Source: Akkermansiaceae bacterium (lineage in GTDB: Bacteria > Verrucomicrobiota > Verrucomicrobiia > Verrucomicrobiales > Akkermansiaceae). From it: DNA of 43,008 nucleotides. Position numbers and translations under genes: made by a program. Positions 1 through 10,734 of this stretch are shown here, piece after piece; position 1 is the first letter of the stretch; the number at the start of each line of letters is the position of its first letter. The stretch covers positions 1-43,008 of the forward strand of contig JAJQGU010000021.1 in the NCBI GenBank assembly GCA_021200315.1, in the 5' to 3' direction. Under the pieces are notes generated by a model. That model did no database searches and was not told where the DNA came from. It saw nothing but the letters and a program-made list of their open reading frames with translations.

Positions 1-2
1 CG

Positions 3-134
3 CCCGCCCCCCGGCACAAGCCGGCTCCCCAGGGAGCGGAAAACCGCGGGCCGCAGCACCAGCAGCCGCCCGGCTCTTTCCGGACGCACAGAACCGGCCA
101 CCCCCGCGTGGGACAAGGCGTATATTATCATTGA
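3..134 (+). CDS. C-terminal tail of a possible proline-rich protein (partial)
   Basis: An open frame enters from the left window edge and stops with TGA at 132-134. The 43 visible residues are rich in Pro, Gly, His and Arg and show no recognisable motif. The only support is position: the stop lies 21 bases before a strong plus-strand intrinsic terminator, as expected for the 3' end of a plus-strand gene convergent with clpC. The other two plus frames also stay open here because the DNA is GC-rich, so the frame choice is uncertain. Confidence 0.3.
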   Translation, partial: PAPRHKPAPQGAENRGPQHQQPPGSFRTHRTGHPRVGQGVYYH

Positions 135-155
135 GGTTTCGGGCGAACTGCCGTC

Positions 156-205
156 ACGGGGGAGAACATGGCCTGTTTTTGGCTTGTTTTCCCCCGTTTT
201 TTTTT
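156..205 (+). terminator. Rho-independent terminator, plus strand
   Basis: A 12-bp stem (acgggggagaac at 156-167 with gttttcccccgt at 186-197, one G-T pair) is followed directly by nine T at 197-205. The T-run is on the plus side only, so it ends a plus-strand transcript from outside the window that converges on clpC. Confidence 0.75.
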
Positions 206-253
206 GCGGAAGGCAGGCGTTCGGAAACAGGCGCGGCCATTCCCGGAGCATGT

Positions 254-275
254 CCGCCTCCGAAAACGGAGGCGG
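254..275. other. Perfect hairpin downstream of clpC
   Basis: Nine-base arms (ccgcctccg and cggaggcgg) enclose a four-A loop, 32 bases after the clpC stop codon. Neither side has a convincing T-run, so it may be a weak or Rho-assisted terminator or an mRNA 3'-end stabiliser for the minus-strand operon. Confidence 0.4.
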
Positions 276-306
276 GGCGGATTTGCGTTTCCGACGGGGA
301 TGAGTC

Positions 307-2976
307 TCAGCCCGCGCCTTTCGGCGGCGTCTTTTTCCCTTTTCCGGCCGCGGAACCGGGGGCGCTCCTCTTTCTCCTGCGGACGGGTTCCTGCCTCTCC
401 TGCAGGGAGAAGGGTTCCTCCGGAGCCGGCGGTTCGGCCTCTTCGCTGAAAGTGATCTGCCCGCTGTCGGGGCGGCGGCTGGCAAGAGCCCTGCGCCCCT
501 CGGACAGATCGCCGCGCAGGACGGCTTCCGCTATGGGATCCTCAAGCAGGCGTTCTATGGCGCGGCGCATGGGGCGCGCGCCATATTGCGGGTCATAGCC
601 CTTTTCGACGAGCAGAGAGATGATTTCAGGAGAAAGCGTCAGCCTGATGTTCCTGCGGGCCAGGCGATCGACGAGCTTGCCGGCTTCCAGGCGGACGATG
701 CGCTCGAGATCGCTCCGTTCCAGCATGCGGAAGACAATCAATTCATCGAAGCGGTTCAGGAATTCGGGCCTGAATTGTTTGCGGGCCTCTTCCATGATGC
801 GCTCCTTCATCGTGTCGAAGTCCGCCTCATCCCGGTTCACGGCGCCGAAACCGAGCGATCCCTGCCTTTTGATGGTCGAGGCGCCCACATTGGAGGTGAG
901 AATGATGATCGTGTTGCGGAAGTTGACCTTGCGCCCCAGAGAATCGGTGACGACGCCCTCTTCGAGAATCTGCAGGAGCAAATTCATCACATCCGGGTGC
1001 GCCTTTTCCACCTCGTCGAAAAGAATCACGGCATAGGGGCGGCGGCGCACCTGCTCGGTCAATTGTCCGCCCTCGTCATGCCCCACGTAGCCGGGAGGAG
1101 AGCCTATGAGGCGGGAAGTGGCGTGCTTTTCCATGTATTCGCTCATGTCTACCTGAATCAGGGCCTCTTCCGTTCCGAACATGATCTCGGCCAGATTGCG
1201 CGCCAGAAATGTCTTGCCCACGCCCGTGGGGCCCATGAAGAGAAAGGAGCCTATGGGGCGGCGGGGGTCCTTGATGTCCGCGCGGCTGCGGCGCAGAGCC
1301 CGCGAGATGGCGGAGACCGCCTCATCCTGCCCGATTACCTTGCCTTTCAATTCATCTTCCATGCGGAGGAGCTTCTCGGTCTCCTGCTCTTCCATGCGGG
1401 CGAGCGGAATGCCGGTCCATTTCGAGAGCACCTTCATCACATCCTCTTCGTCGATTGTGATGTAATTCTTGTCGAGATCCGATTTCCAAAGATCGACCGC
1501 CTCCCTGAGCTCGTGATCCAAACCGCGTTCCTGATCGCGCAGGCGGGCCGCCTCTTCGTAATCCTGGCGGGAGATGGCGTTCTGCTTTTCGGAGGCGACG
1601 GTTTCCCGCCGTTGTTCGATCGCCTTGATTTCCGGCGGGCGCGTCATGCGCGCCACGCGTCTTCTCGAACCGGCTTCGTCGATGATGTCGATGGCCTTGT
1701 CCGGCAGAAAGCGCCCCGTGAGGTACCTCTTGGAGAGGTTGGCGGCCGCCGAGAGGGCCTTTTCGGTGTAGCGCACCTTGTGGTGCTCTTCGTACCGCGG
1801 AGCCAGCCCCTTGAGAATCAGCAAGGTGTCTTCGATGGTGGGTTCTCCCACCTGCACCTGCTGAAAGCGGCGTTCAAAGGCGGCATCCTTCTCGATGTGC
1901 TTTCGGTATTCATTGAGCGTGGTCGCGCCGATGGCCTGCAGCTCGCCGCGGGAAAGAGCCGGCTTGATGATGTTGGAGGCGTCCATGGCGCCTTCGGCCG
2001 AGCCGGCGCCCATCAGCGTGTGCATTTCATCGATGAAGAGGATGATGTTCTTCTCGCGCAGGATTTCATCCATGATCGCCTTCAGGCGCTCTTCGAACTG
2101 GCCGCGGTATTTGGTGCCCGCCACCATCAGAGCCAGATCGATGGAGATAAGCTTCTTTTCCCGCAGGAATTCAGGGACGTCGCCCGAGACGATCAGCTGT
2201 GCCAGCCCCTCGACGATAGCCGTCTTGCCGACTCCCGCCTCTCCCAAGAGCACGGGGTTGTTCTTCGTGCGGCGGCAGAGAATCTGAATCACCCGCTCAA
2301 TTTCGTTTTTGCGGCCGATGACGGGGTCGAGTTCTCCGCGCGCGGCGCGCGCCGTCAGGTCGCGGCCGAAGGCGTCGAGCGCGGGCGTGCGGCTGCGTTC
2401 GCCGCGGCGTGCGGCGGCGGAAGCTCCCTGCTCATCGGCGCGGCCGATGATGAATTCCGGTTCGGCTTCCTCGTCCTCATCGTCATTGCCGTCCTCGTCC
2501 TCGTTCGGCATCGCGTTCTCGCCGCGGGAAGGCAGGGAGAATTTCGGGTCGATCTCGTCCAGAATTCCCTGCCGGGCCTGTTCGTAGGTGAGCCCGGCCG
2601 AGTGGAGGACGCTCCAGGCGAGCCCTTCGCCATCCTCCAGGATGGCCAGAAGCAGGTGCTCCGTGCCGATGTAGGAGTGCTTCAAACTGCGCGCCTCCTT
2701 GGCGGCCAGCGCCAGCAGCTTTTTCACGCGGGGCGTGAAGGGCAGATTGCCCGTTCCTTGGGGGAAATTGCCGGGCAGGAGCGATTGTTCGGTCCTTTGG
2801 CGCAGAAGCTCCAAATCGATGCCGGCTCTTTCCATCACGGCGTGGGCGACGCCCTGCCCGAGCTGAAGCAGAGCCAGCAGAAGATGTTCCGCGCCGATGT
2901 AATTATGATGAAAACGATCGGCCTCCCGCCGGGCGAGAAGCATCACTTGTTGGACGCGAGGGGTGAAATTGCTCAT
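307..2976 (-). CDS. clpC: ClpC-type AAA+ ATPase, regulatory subunit of the ClpCP protease
   Basis: This 889-residue cytoplasmic Hsp100 unfoldase would feed substrates to ClpP. In order it shows a double Clp-N repeat (about 1-145), an acidic linker, AAA domain 1 with Walker A GEAGVGKT, a UVR/coiled-coil middle segment, and AAA domain 2 with Walker [10 protein letters not shown] ClpP-docking loop (SLGFGA) is present, so it should couple to a peptidase and not act only as a disaggregase. The C-terminus has an unusual basic, Pro/Lys/Arg-rich extension of about 60 residues. The start [11 protein letters not shown] matches the usual ClpC N-terminus. It is the last gene of the mcsA-mcsB-clpC cluster, 15 bases after mcsB. 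No ctsR repressor is present, unlike the Bacillus operon. Confidence 0.95.
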   Translation of the reverse strand: MSNFTPRVQQVMLLARREADRFHHNYIGAEHLLLALLQLGQGVAHAVMERAGIDLELLRQRTEQSLLPGNFPQGTGNLPFTPRVKKLLALAAKEARSLKHSYIGTEHLLLAILEDGEGLAWSVLHSAGLTYEQARQGILDEIDPKFSLPSRGENAMPNEDEDGNDDEDEEAEPEFIIGRADEQGASAAARRGERSRTPALDAFGRDLTARAARGELDPVIGRKNEIERVIQILCRRTKNNPVLLGEAGVGKTAIVEGLAQLIVSGDVPEFLREKKLISIDLALMVAGTKYRGQFEERLKAIMDEILREKNIILFIDEMHTLMGAGSAEGAMDASNIIKPALSRGELQAIGATTLNEYRKHIEKDAAFERRFQQVQVGEPTIEDTLLILKGLAPRYEEHHKVRYTEKALSAAANLSKRYLTGRFLPDKAIDIIDEAGSRRRVARMTRPPEIKAIEQRRETVASEKQNAISRQDYEEAARLRDQERGLDHELREAVDLWKSDLDKNYITIDEEDVMKVLSKWTGIPLARMEEQETEKLLRMEDELKGKVIGQDEAVSAISRALRRSRADIKDPRRPIGSFLFMGPTGVGKTFLARNLAEIMFGTEEALIQVDMSEYMEKHATSRLIGSPPGYVGHDEGGQLTEQVRRRPYAVILFDEVEKAHPDVMNLLLQILEEGVVTDSLGRKVNFRNTIIILTSNVGASTIKRQGSLGFGAVNRDEADFDTMKERIMEEARKQFRPEFLNRFDELIVFRMLERSDLERIVRLEAGKLVDRLARRNIRLTLSPEIISLLVEKGYDPQYGARPMRRAIERLLEDPIAEAVLRGDLSEGRRALASRRPDSGQITFSEEAEPPAPEEPFSLQERQEPVRRRKRSAPGSAAGKGKKTPPKGAG

Positions 2977-2991
2977 TGTTTGTTCACTGTG

Positions 2992-4113
2992 TCAGGGTTC
3001 ATCGAGAGTCACTCCGAAGGGGATCGCGGGATAGAGAAGTTTCCGCACCCGAAACGAGCGCAGGACGTCCACGTTGTCCGTCTCCTGCAGATTCGGATCG
3101 CGGTGAAGGTTCAGAAAGGACGAGGAGATCGTGTGCGAAAGCGCGGGCAGGGAGAGGACGGCCTGCTTGCGGTTTCCCGCGCTCCAGTTGATCATGTCAA
3201 AAAAGGTGCCCATGCGGATGAAGGAAAGGGCGGTCATCGTCTCGCGCCAGCCGAGGCGCACGGCGTAGTGGAGAGTACCGACACTGCGTTCGACGGGATC
3301 GAGTATGTCGTAGAAATGGGATTCGACGAATTTGCAGCGCACGCTCAGCTCGCGCTCCGCCAGCGTCGAGACCACCCGCGCCATGCGGTCGGTGATCTCG
3401 CTTTCCTTCTCGTCGAACGGGCTGACGCTGCTCACCTCGTACAGGTGGCCGGCCGCCCCGTTTTCCTCGCGGTAGACCGGGCGGATGGAAATGGAGAGAC
3501 TTTCAGCCGAATTCATGACGGGAGCGATCATGTCGGCGATCGTCAGGCCGGGAAGATGCAGAAGGATGGAGAGACGGAAGCCGGCGCCCGCGCAGGCAGG
3601 CGACGACATGAGGTATCCCAGTCTCTCGTCCCGGGCAAAGGAGAGGGAGCCCGAGAGCTCCTCCAGAATCCTGTGCGCATTGCCGGCCGCCTTGTCGATC
3701 TGCATCCCGTGCTCATACGCGCGCACGGCGAGGTGTTCCTCATCGTTGATGAATACGGCGGCACCCCGATCTCTGGACAATGCGAAGCCGCAGCCTTCCT
3801 GCCGGGCGGCCAGGGTGGGCGTGAGCATCTGCCATTCGGTCAGGAGCCGCCGGGCGTCGAGCGTGCAGGACGGCATTTCGGCGAAGTGGCCTTTCCTGAA
3901 GCAGGCGAGCTTTTCGACGGCGCCGCGAATTTTCAAAAAGACATCCTGCCGCTGCTTCTCATCGGCCCATCCCGGGAAGGGGGCTTCCTCCAGATTCCTT
4001 TTATATTCGGCAATGCTGGCGATGACCACATCCTCCGAATCGCCGAAATCGGCCAGCCATGCCGGCGGCTTCTTCAGGATGGTGGAGAGGCGCATGGTGA
4101 ATGGGCCGTTCAT
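2992..4113 (-). CDS. mcsB: McsB-like ATP:guanido phosphotransferase homologue with altered active site
   Basis: The family phosphorylates arginine residues on proteins and marks them for ClpCP in Firmicutes. The 373-residue product aligns by eye along the McsB catalytic domain: the NDEEHL loop (about 123-128, family NEEDHL), RLGYLMSSP (family RGYLTSCP) and LLHLPGL. Key positions differ. The N-terminal SSRxRLAR phosphate-binding motif reads IASIAEYKR (31-39), and the CPTNxGTGxR loop reads SPACAGAGFR (171-180), so the conserved cysteine is serine and the Thr/Asn are lost. It may be a pseudokinase or an adaptor. The start is ATG at 4113, overlapping the mcsA stop as ATGA; the frame extends further upstream only inside mcsA. 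Family call firm, activity doubtful. Confidence 0.88.
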   Translation of the reverse strand: MNGPFTMRLSTILKKPPAWLADFGDSEDVVIASIAEYKRNLEEAPFPGWADEKQRQDVFLKIRGAVEKLACFRKGHFAEMPSCTLDARRLLTEWQMLTPTLAARQEGCGFALSRDRGAAVFINDEEHLAVRAYEHGMQIDKAAGNAHRILEELSGSLSFARDERLGYLMSSPACAGAGFRLSILLHLPGLTIADMIAPVMNSAESLSISIRPVYREENGAAGHLYEVSSVSPFDEKESEITDRMARVVSTLAERELSVRCKFVESHFYDILDPVERSVGTLHYAVRLGWRETMTALSFIRMGTFFDMINWSAGNRKQAVLSLPALSHTISSSFLNLHRDPNLQETDNVDVLRSFRVRKLLYPAIPFGVTLDEP

Positions 4114-4634
4114 GAGAGAGCCTTGATTTGATCGCGCAATTGGGCGGCCAGTTCGTAATCTTCCTGCTCGATGGAGCGCTTCAGGCGGGTTTCCAGCTCC
4201 TGCCGCGAAAGGCGTTCGGCATGGCCGCCGTCCGCCGTCCGGGCTCCGTCTGTTCCCGCGCCGCGGGCGATGGCTTTTTTCAGGTCGGGCGTGAAATCCT
4301 CCGCAAAGACGGAGTAGCAGTGCGGGCAGCCGAGGCGGTCGGTTTTGTAGTAGTCGTCGCTCTTGAAGGAACACACGGGGCATTGGCTCAGCGCATCCCG
4401 TTCCGGGGCGGCGGGGGTGTGCTTCTTTTGGGACTGAAGCTCCCGGAGCAGGCCGTTCACTTTGTCCTGAATCATCGACGGGAAGAATTTCTCGGCGAAA
4501 GTAAGCGTTTGCGGGTCAAAGACGCCTTTCTCCTTGGCGCAATGTTCGCAAAGAGCGAGCTCCGTCATCTCGCCGTTGACGATCTGTGTCAGAAACATGA
4601 TGGCGCGCTTTCCGCAGAATTGGCACTTTTTCAC
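4110..4634 (-). CDS. mcsA: McsA-like zinc-finger and UVR-domain protein
   Basis: This 174-residue protein starts with MKKCQFCGKRA and a first Cys4 site (CQFC, then CEHC near 29-32). A second pair of CxxC motifs follows (CPVC and CPHC), then a C-terminal UVR motif (about 140-173, RSIEQEDYELAAQLRDQI). This is the layout of McsA, which activates McsB and binds Clp ATPases in Firmicutes. It is the first gene of the mcsA-mcsB-clpC cluster and overlaps mcsB by four bases. With the McsB active site altered, McsA may here act mainly as a ClpC adaptor; that is inference. Confidence 0.88.
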   Translation of the reverse strand: MKKCQFCGKRAIMFLTQIVNGEMTELALCEHCAKEKGVFDPQTLTFAEKFFPSMIQDKVNGLLRELQSQKKHTPAAPERDALSQCPVCSFKSDDYYKTDRLGCPHCYSVFAEDFTPDLKKAIARGAGTDGARTADGGHAERLSRQELETRLKRSIEQEDYELAAQLRDQIKALS

Positions 4635-4697
4635 GCTGGAAAGGATACACCCGGGAAATCCATGCAGCGAGCGCTCTCCGTGTCATGAAAAAGTTCG

Positions 4698-5363
4698 TCA
4701 TTGCTCCGGCTCCCGCTCCTGCTGCCGGAGGTACTCCAGCTCCTTTTTCAGGACGGCGCCGACGCGGTGCTTGGCCAGGTAGACCTGGGCGGACGAGACA
4801 TGGAGCCTTTCCCGGATTTCCGAAGCCGCCATGCCGAGCACCACATTGCAGTTGAATATCTGAAACTGCTTGGGGGAGACGCGCATCTTGACGCGTTCCA
4901 ACGCCGCCTTCATGAGGTTGTTCTTCCATTCCGCCTCCCATATCCGTTCGAAGGATTCATTGGAATCGGGGATGCCCTCCATCGGATCGGTTTCGGCGGA
5001 GTCCCCGCCGCTCAGGGGCATGGCCGTGTCCTTTTTCCTGCTGCGGAACTGATCGTTGATGCGCCAGCGGGTCATGTTCCAGAGCCAGCGCTTGAACGAG
5101 CCCTGGGCGGGGTCGTACATCCGCCTGCGGCTCTGCTTGGCGATGCTGAGGACGGTTTCCTGCACCACGTCCCACGCCTCTTCCTGCCGCAGCCCGGCCT
5201 TGAGAGCCACCGAGTAGATGAGCCGCCAGTAAGTCCGGTAAAATTCATCCCAGCTGCGCTGATCCTGCCAGTCCTGCAGGCGCATGATGAGACTTTTGCG
5301 CGTGCGGTCGGCGTATTGTTCGAGGTTTTCCTCTCCCCCGGTCTGGTCGTCGGGAAGCTTCAT
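4698..5363 (-). CDS. ECF-like RNA polymerase sigma factor
   Basis: A 221-residue sigma-70 family protein. Region 2 covers about residues 30-110 (SWDEFYRTYWRLIYSVALKA, EEAWDVVQETVL, FKRWLWNMTRWRINDQFR). Region 4 covers about 155-210 (SPKQFQIFNCNVVLGMAASE, then LHVSSAQVYLAKHRVG). The linker between them is long, as in the large ECF groups of Planctomycetes and Verrucomicrobia. The start is ATG at 5363, overlapping the stop of the upstream gene as ATGA; the longer open frame upstream is the shadow of that gene. It lies 63 bases before mcsA, so it might co-transcribe with or control the Clp cluster. No anti-sigma gene is adjacent. Confidence 0.85.
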   Translation of the reverse strand: MKLPDDQTGGEENLEQYADRTRKSLIMRLQDWQDQRSWDEFYRTYWRLIYSVALKAGLRQEEAWDVVQETVLSIAKQSRRRMYDPAQGSFKRWLWNMTRWRINDQFRSRKKDTAMPLSGGDSAETDPMEGIPDSNESFERIWEAEWKNNLMKAALERVKMRVSPKQFQIFNCNVVLGMAASEIRERLHVSSAQVYLAKHRVGAVLKKELEYLRQQEREPEQ

Positions 5364-6742
5364 TTTCCGGCTCTCTGTGCGGCGTGGCCGTCGGCTGTGC
5401 AGGGAACGAGCACGGCATCCTTCATCCCGTGGATTTTTTTCTTGTCGGCCGGCGCGATGGTGGCAAGACAGCCGGCCAGGGCGGTCTGCCCGTTCTCCTG
5501 CCGGTAATAGTACGGGCAGAGGCGCACCCTGCCTTTCATGATTTCCACTCTTCCGGGATCGGAAAGCGGTTCCGGGAACCAGGGGTGCTCGAAGATGTCG
5601 CCCGGGCGGAATTCCTGCAGGAGCCAGAGGCGGCTGGGGAAATCGGCGCAGGCCCGCTGAAGCGCGTCTTTCCATTCGTCTCCGGGCATATCGTGGCCGA
5701 TATAGACGCCCCTCGCACCCCAGGCCGCGGGGTCGAAGCCCGAGATCTTGAGCACGAGGCGGCGTTCCTTCTGGCTGAGGGCGGCCACTTCGTCCCAGCT
5801 GTGGAGGCCGAGGCGGGGAAGCGCCGCCTGCGGAGGAAGCGGGGCGGGATCCACCACCCAGCTGAAGGGGATGACGCGGCGCAGCCGCTCGTAGTGTGCG
5901 CCGCGCAGCAGTTTTCTCCACGTGGTCTGCAGCCCGGGCAGATGGAAGAGCGCCATCCATATTTTTTCCTCGATGTGCTGCACGGGCGCGGGGGACATGT
6001 CGAGCGCGCCCGCCGCGCAGGCTTCGATCCAATCCCGGGCGTGGGGAATGTTGCCGGCGTCGAACAGCTCGAAGAAGCGGTAGAGCGTGCGCTCCCCCGG
6101 CGGACGCATCGGGAGAGACTCCGCCCGGGCGAGTTCGCACGGGGAGCCCAGCGCGCGGGCCAGATACTCCGTTTCCCCCCGATAGTCCCCTGATTCCTCG
6201 GAAACGGCGAAGAGAACGCCCTTCGGGTGCGCGGCGCGAAAGCCCTCGAGCATGCCGTCGGCTCCGCCGATTACGGGAAAGCCCGCCCGCGCATACAGCC
6301 GGGACAAAAACAGGGTGACGCCCTGCCCGCCCGGCACGCTGTCGAGCTCGGAGACGGCGAAGTCCCCGCGGCCGAGCATCAAGTCGGGCCGAATCACGCG
6401 CGGCAGGCCGCGCCGCAGGGGGCGGCTTCTCTGCGCCTCCACAAGCCATCGCGGCTTGCCGGCATCAAGCATGCGCGCCAACCAGGGGTGCTCCTCTCCG
6501 GCGGCGGAGCGCAGATAGAGCTCATGGCACGCATCCTGAAACGAGGCGAGCACGTGGCCCAGCCCCTGCAATTGGCGGACGATTCCCCGGGGAAGCTTCA
6601 GTGGCTCGGGGGAGAGGCGCCAGTGCGCTCCTTCGCGGAACAGCCCTTGTTCGGGCAAAGCGTCGAAAAAACAGGAGGGCTGCATCATGCCGCGGGAATG
6701 TTCCGAGAGCTTGTTCTCTTGTTGAAAAATGCCGGCGTTCAC
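5360..6742 (-). CDS. Uncharacterised protein, possible circularly permuted ATP-grasp
   Basis: A 460-residue soluble protein without signal peptide or membrane segment. I do not recognise a named family with certainty. Three segments recall the glutathionylspermidine-synthase/circularly permuted ATP-grasp fold: RPDLMLG with ELDSVPGGQG (about 120-140), a lysine-bearing strand RLVLKISGFDP followed by a Gly-rich WGARGVYIG loop (about 330-350), and WLLQEF (about 373-378), which could supply nucleotide and metal ligands. If so it would make an amide or peptide bond using ATP; the substrate is unknown. It overlaps the sigma-factor start by four bases and the preceding flavoprotein by four bases (6739-6742), so the three genes are probably co-translated. 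Confidence 0.6.
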   Translation of the reverse strand: MNAGIFQQENKLSEHSRGMMQPSCFFDALPEQGLFREGAHWRLSPEPLKLPRGIVRQLQGLGHVLASFQDACHELYLRSAAGEEHPWLARMLDAGKPRWLVEAQRSRPLRRGLPRVIRPDLMLGRGDFAVSELDSVPGGQGVTLFLSRLYARAGFPVIGGADGMLEGFRAAHPKGVLFAVSEESGDYRGETEYLARALGSPCELARAESLPMRPPGERTLYRFFELFDAGNIPHARDWIEACAAGALDMSPAPVQHIEEKIWMALFHLPGLQTTWRKLLRGAHYERLRRVIPFSWVVDPAPLPPQAALPRLGLHSWDEVAALSQKERRLVLKISGFDPAAWGARGVYIGHDMPGDEWKDALQRACADFPSRLWLLQEFRPGDIFEHPWFPEPLSDPGRVEIMKGRVRLCPYYYRQENGQTALAGCLATIAPADKKKIHGMKDAVLVPCTADGHAAQRAGK

Positions 6743-7284
6743 GTTGAAAGGGTGTTTTCGGCTTCTCTGACAATCTGCCCGACGGGAAGCAGCCTCCCCG
6801 CGCCGACGGCTCCGCAGGCGAGCACGCCGTCTTCGGCGGGTCCGAGAATGCGGTGCCCCGGCCGCGCCGCGAGGATTCGTGCGTTTTCACGGGTGGCGGG
6901 GTGCCGCCACATGCGGGTGTTCATGGCAGGGCAGATGAGCACGGGCGCCTCGTTGGCCAGATAGAGCGAGCTCAGCGTGTCCGGCGCGAGGCCGTGCGCC
7001 ATTTCGGCCATGAAATCGGCCGTGGCGGGGGCGATGAGCAGCAGATCGGCCCGCTCCGCCAGCTCGATGTGCCTGGGCTTCCACCCCGAGGCCGCGTCGT
7101 CGCCGAAATGGCAGACGACGGGGTTGCGCGAAAGCGTCGTCAGAGTGAGCGGTGTGATGAATTCCAATGCGGAGGGAGTGCAGACGCAGTGGACGTCGTG
7201 CCCGTTCCCGACGAGGCGGGAGGCGATTTCCGCCGCCTTGAACGCGGCGATGGAGCCGGTGACGCCGAGGATGATCGTGGCCAT
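6739..7284 (-). CDS. coaC: Phosphopantothenoylcysteine decarboxylase-type flavoprotein (stand-alone CoaC)
   Basis: This 181-residue HFCD-family flavoprotein would decarboxylate 4'-phosphopantothenoylcysteine in coenzyme A synthesis. The visible motifs are the N-terminal FMN-binding GVTGSIAAFKA, PATADFMAEMAHGLAPD, the substrate-clamp motif PAMNTRMW, and the ACGAVGAGR element that carries the catalytic cysteine. It lacks the C-terminal CoaB synthetase domain found in the common bifunctional Dfp/CoaBC; no coaB is in the window. The next gene starts inside its stop codon. A different HFCD flavoprotein role (peptidyl-cysteine decarboxylase) is possible but less likely given the PAMN and ACG motifs. 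Confidence 0.85.
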   Translation of the reverse strand: MATIILGVTGSIAAFKAAEIASRLVGNGHDVHCVCTPSALEFITPLTLTTLSRNPVVCHFGDDAASGWKPRHIELAERADLLLIAPATADFMAEMAHGLAPDTLSSLYLANEAPVLICPAMNTRMWRHPATRENARILAARPGHRILGPAEDGVLACGAVGAGRLLPVGQIVREAENTLST

Positions 7285-7310
7285 GGGATGGATAATGTCA
7301 ATGGATTGTG

Positions 7311-9758
<2,448 letters not shown>

Positions 9759-9845
9759 TTACGAGGGCTTCCGCCCCCCTGCAATCTAAAAAAGCCGCAT
9801 GGCCGGGCGGCGCGGCGTCATGGCTCGGCAGGCGCACCTCCCGCG

Positions 9846-10304
9846 TCATATCTGCCCGAGGCGGGAACGGAGCACGCGCCCCAGCTCCTTCTGAAAGTCG
9901 GCCATTTCCGCCGGGGTGGGCTTGCCCGCGCCCGGTTCCCACGAGAGCTGGCCCAGGGTGTCGAAGAACCAGCTGCCCGTCGCTCCCGAGGGGAAGGAAA
10001 CCTTGCCCGAGAGGTACATGCCCGGCTGCTGCAATTCGTCCACGGTGATCCGCACCCCGCCGGCGGCTTCCGGCTGCTGCTCCGGCAGCGGCGTTTCCTC
10101 CTGCGCCGGCGCGGCGTCCTTCCCGGGCGCGGCCGGCGTGCGGAGTTCGATGTGGTGGTCCAGAATGAGAAAGCGGGTGTCCATGTACGTCAGGTGCAGG
10201 CCGAATTCGTCCTTCAGCGCCTTCTGGATGGCGTTCAGATCCATGCCTTCCTCCGCCCAGCGGCGTACGGTCGAGATTTGCTCCCCGGTCAGTTTTGCGC
10301 TCAT
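9846..10304 (-). CDS. Conserved-looking hypothetical protein
   Basis: A 152-residue soluble protein. The N-terminal 50 residues (MSAKLTGEQISTVRRWAEEG, then NAIQKALKDEFG) look like a helix-turn-helix or coiled segment. A Pro/Ala/Glu-rich linker (about 60-90) follows, then a compact C-terminal part with GMYLSGKVSFPSG and SWFFDTLGQLSWEPG. I do not recognise a named family; I believe similar proteins occur in Verrucomicrobia, but that is unverified. The chosen start (MSAKL) drops six weakly supported upstream codons. It lies 99 bases upstream of ligA in the same direction; codon use matches its GC-rich neighbours. Confidence 0.65.
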   Translation of the reverse strand: MSAKLTGEQISTVRRWAEEGMDLNAIQKALKDEFGLHLTYMDTRFLILDHHIELRTPAAPGKDAAPAQEETPLPEQQPEAAGGVRITVDELQQPGMYLSGKVSFPSGATGSWFFDTLGQLSWEPGAGKPTPAEMADFQKELGRVLRSRLGQI

Positions 10305-10385
10305 GCGCGAAGAGTAGCCCAATCCCCCTCCGCTTTCAAGCAGGAAAGCTTTTTTTGCGCGGCATGCGCCCGCGCCGCCGCGGTT

Positions 10386-10720
10386 TCACGAGAGAGACTC
10401 CTTGCCCTTGGCCTGCTTCTGCGCATCTCGGAAAGCTTTGAGCGTTTCCCCGCTCCCCTCTCTGATCATAAACTCGGGGCCTCCCTTGAAGTAGCCCATG
10501 ACAAACTGGACAGCGGCTGTAGGGCTGCCAAATTCCCAGTCTTCCTCCAATCTGCATTGACCGGGATGCGCAGTGAATGCGCCTTCCTCTTTGTCTGTGC
10601 CTCCTTTTTAGGAGGCTTATTATCAGGGTGTTCCTTTTCAGCAATGACGCCGCCTTTCAGAACGGTGGTCTTCTTCCACTCGCCGCCTGTGGAGAAAACC
10701 TTGAAGGAGATGTTTTTCAC
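10386..10720 (-). pseudogene. Frameshifted DUF4357-domain gene
   Basis: The frame from a GTG at 10720 begins MKNISFKVFSTGGEW and runs through VLKGGVIAEKE. The typical DUF4357 ending is then found in the -1 frame: LEEDWEFGSPTAAVQFVMG, ending in TGA at 10386-10388. The two halves join if one base is added in the run of five A (T on the plus strand) near 10607-10611. Without it, the first frame stops at 10466 after unrelated residues. The SPTAA motif mirrors SPSEAA in the upstream GIY-YIG gene, so it resembles a second copy of that gene's C-terminal domain. The cause may be a real mutation, a sequencing error in a homopolymer, or ribosomal slippage at TAAAAAG. Confidence 0.7.
10598..10615. other. 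Short inverted repeat at the frameshift point
   Basis: gcctcc and ggaggc flank a short T-rich loop (plus strand). The repeat covers the homopolymer where the reading frame of the DUF4357 remnant breaks, which favours polymerase slippage or sequencing error there. Confidence 0.5.
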
Positions 10721-10734
10721 TCCATGTTTGTTGG

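Noticed and set aside
586..4131. A 1181-residue plus-strand frame antisense to clpC and mcsB
   Set aside because: It is a mirror of the real minus-strand genes in GC-rich DNA; it shows no family motif, while the minus strand has full ClpC and McsB.
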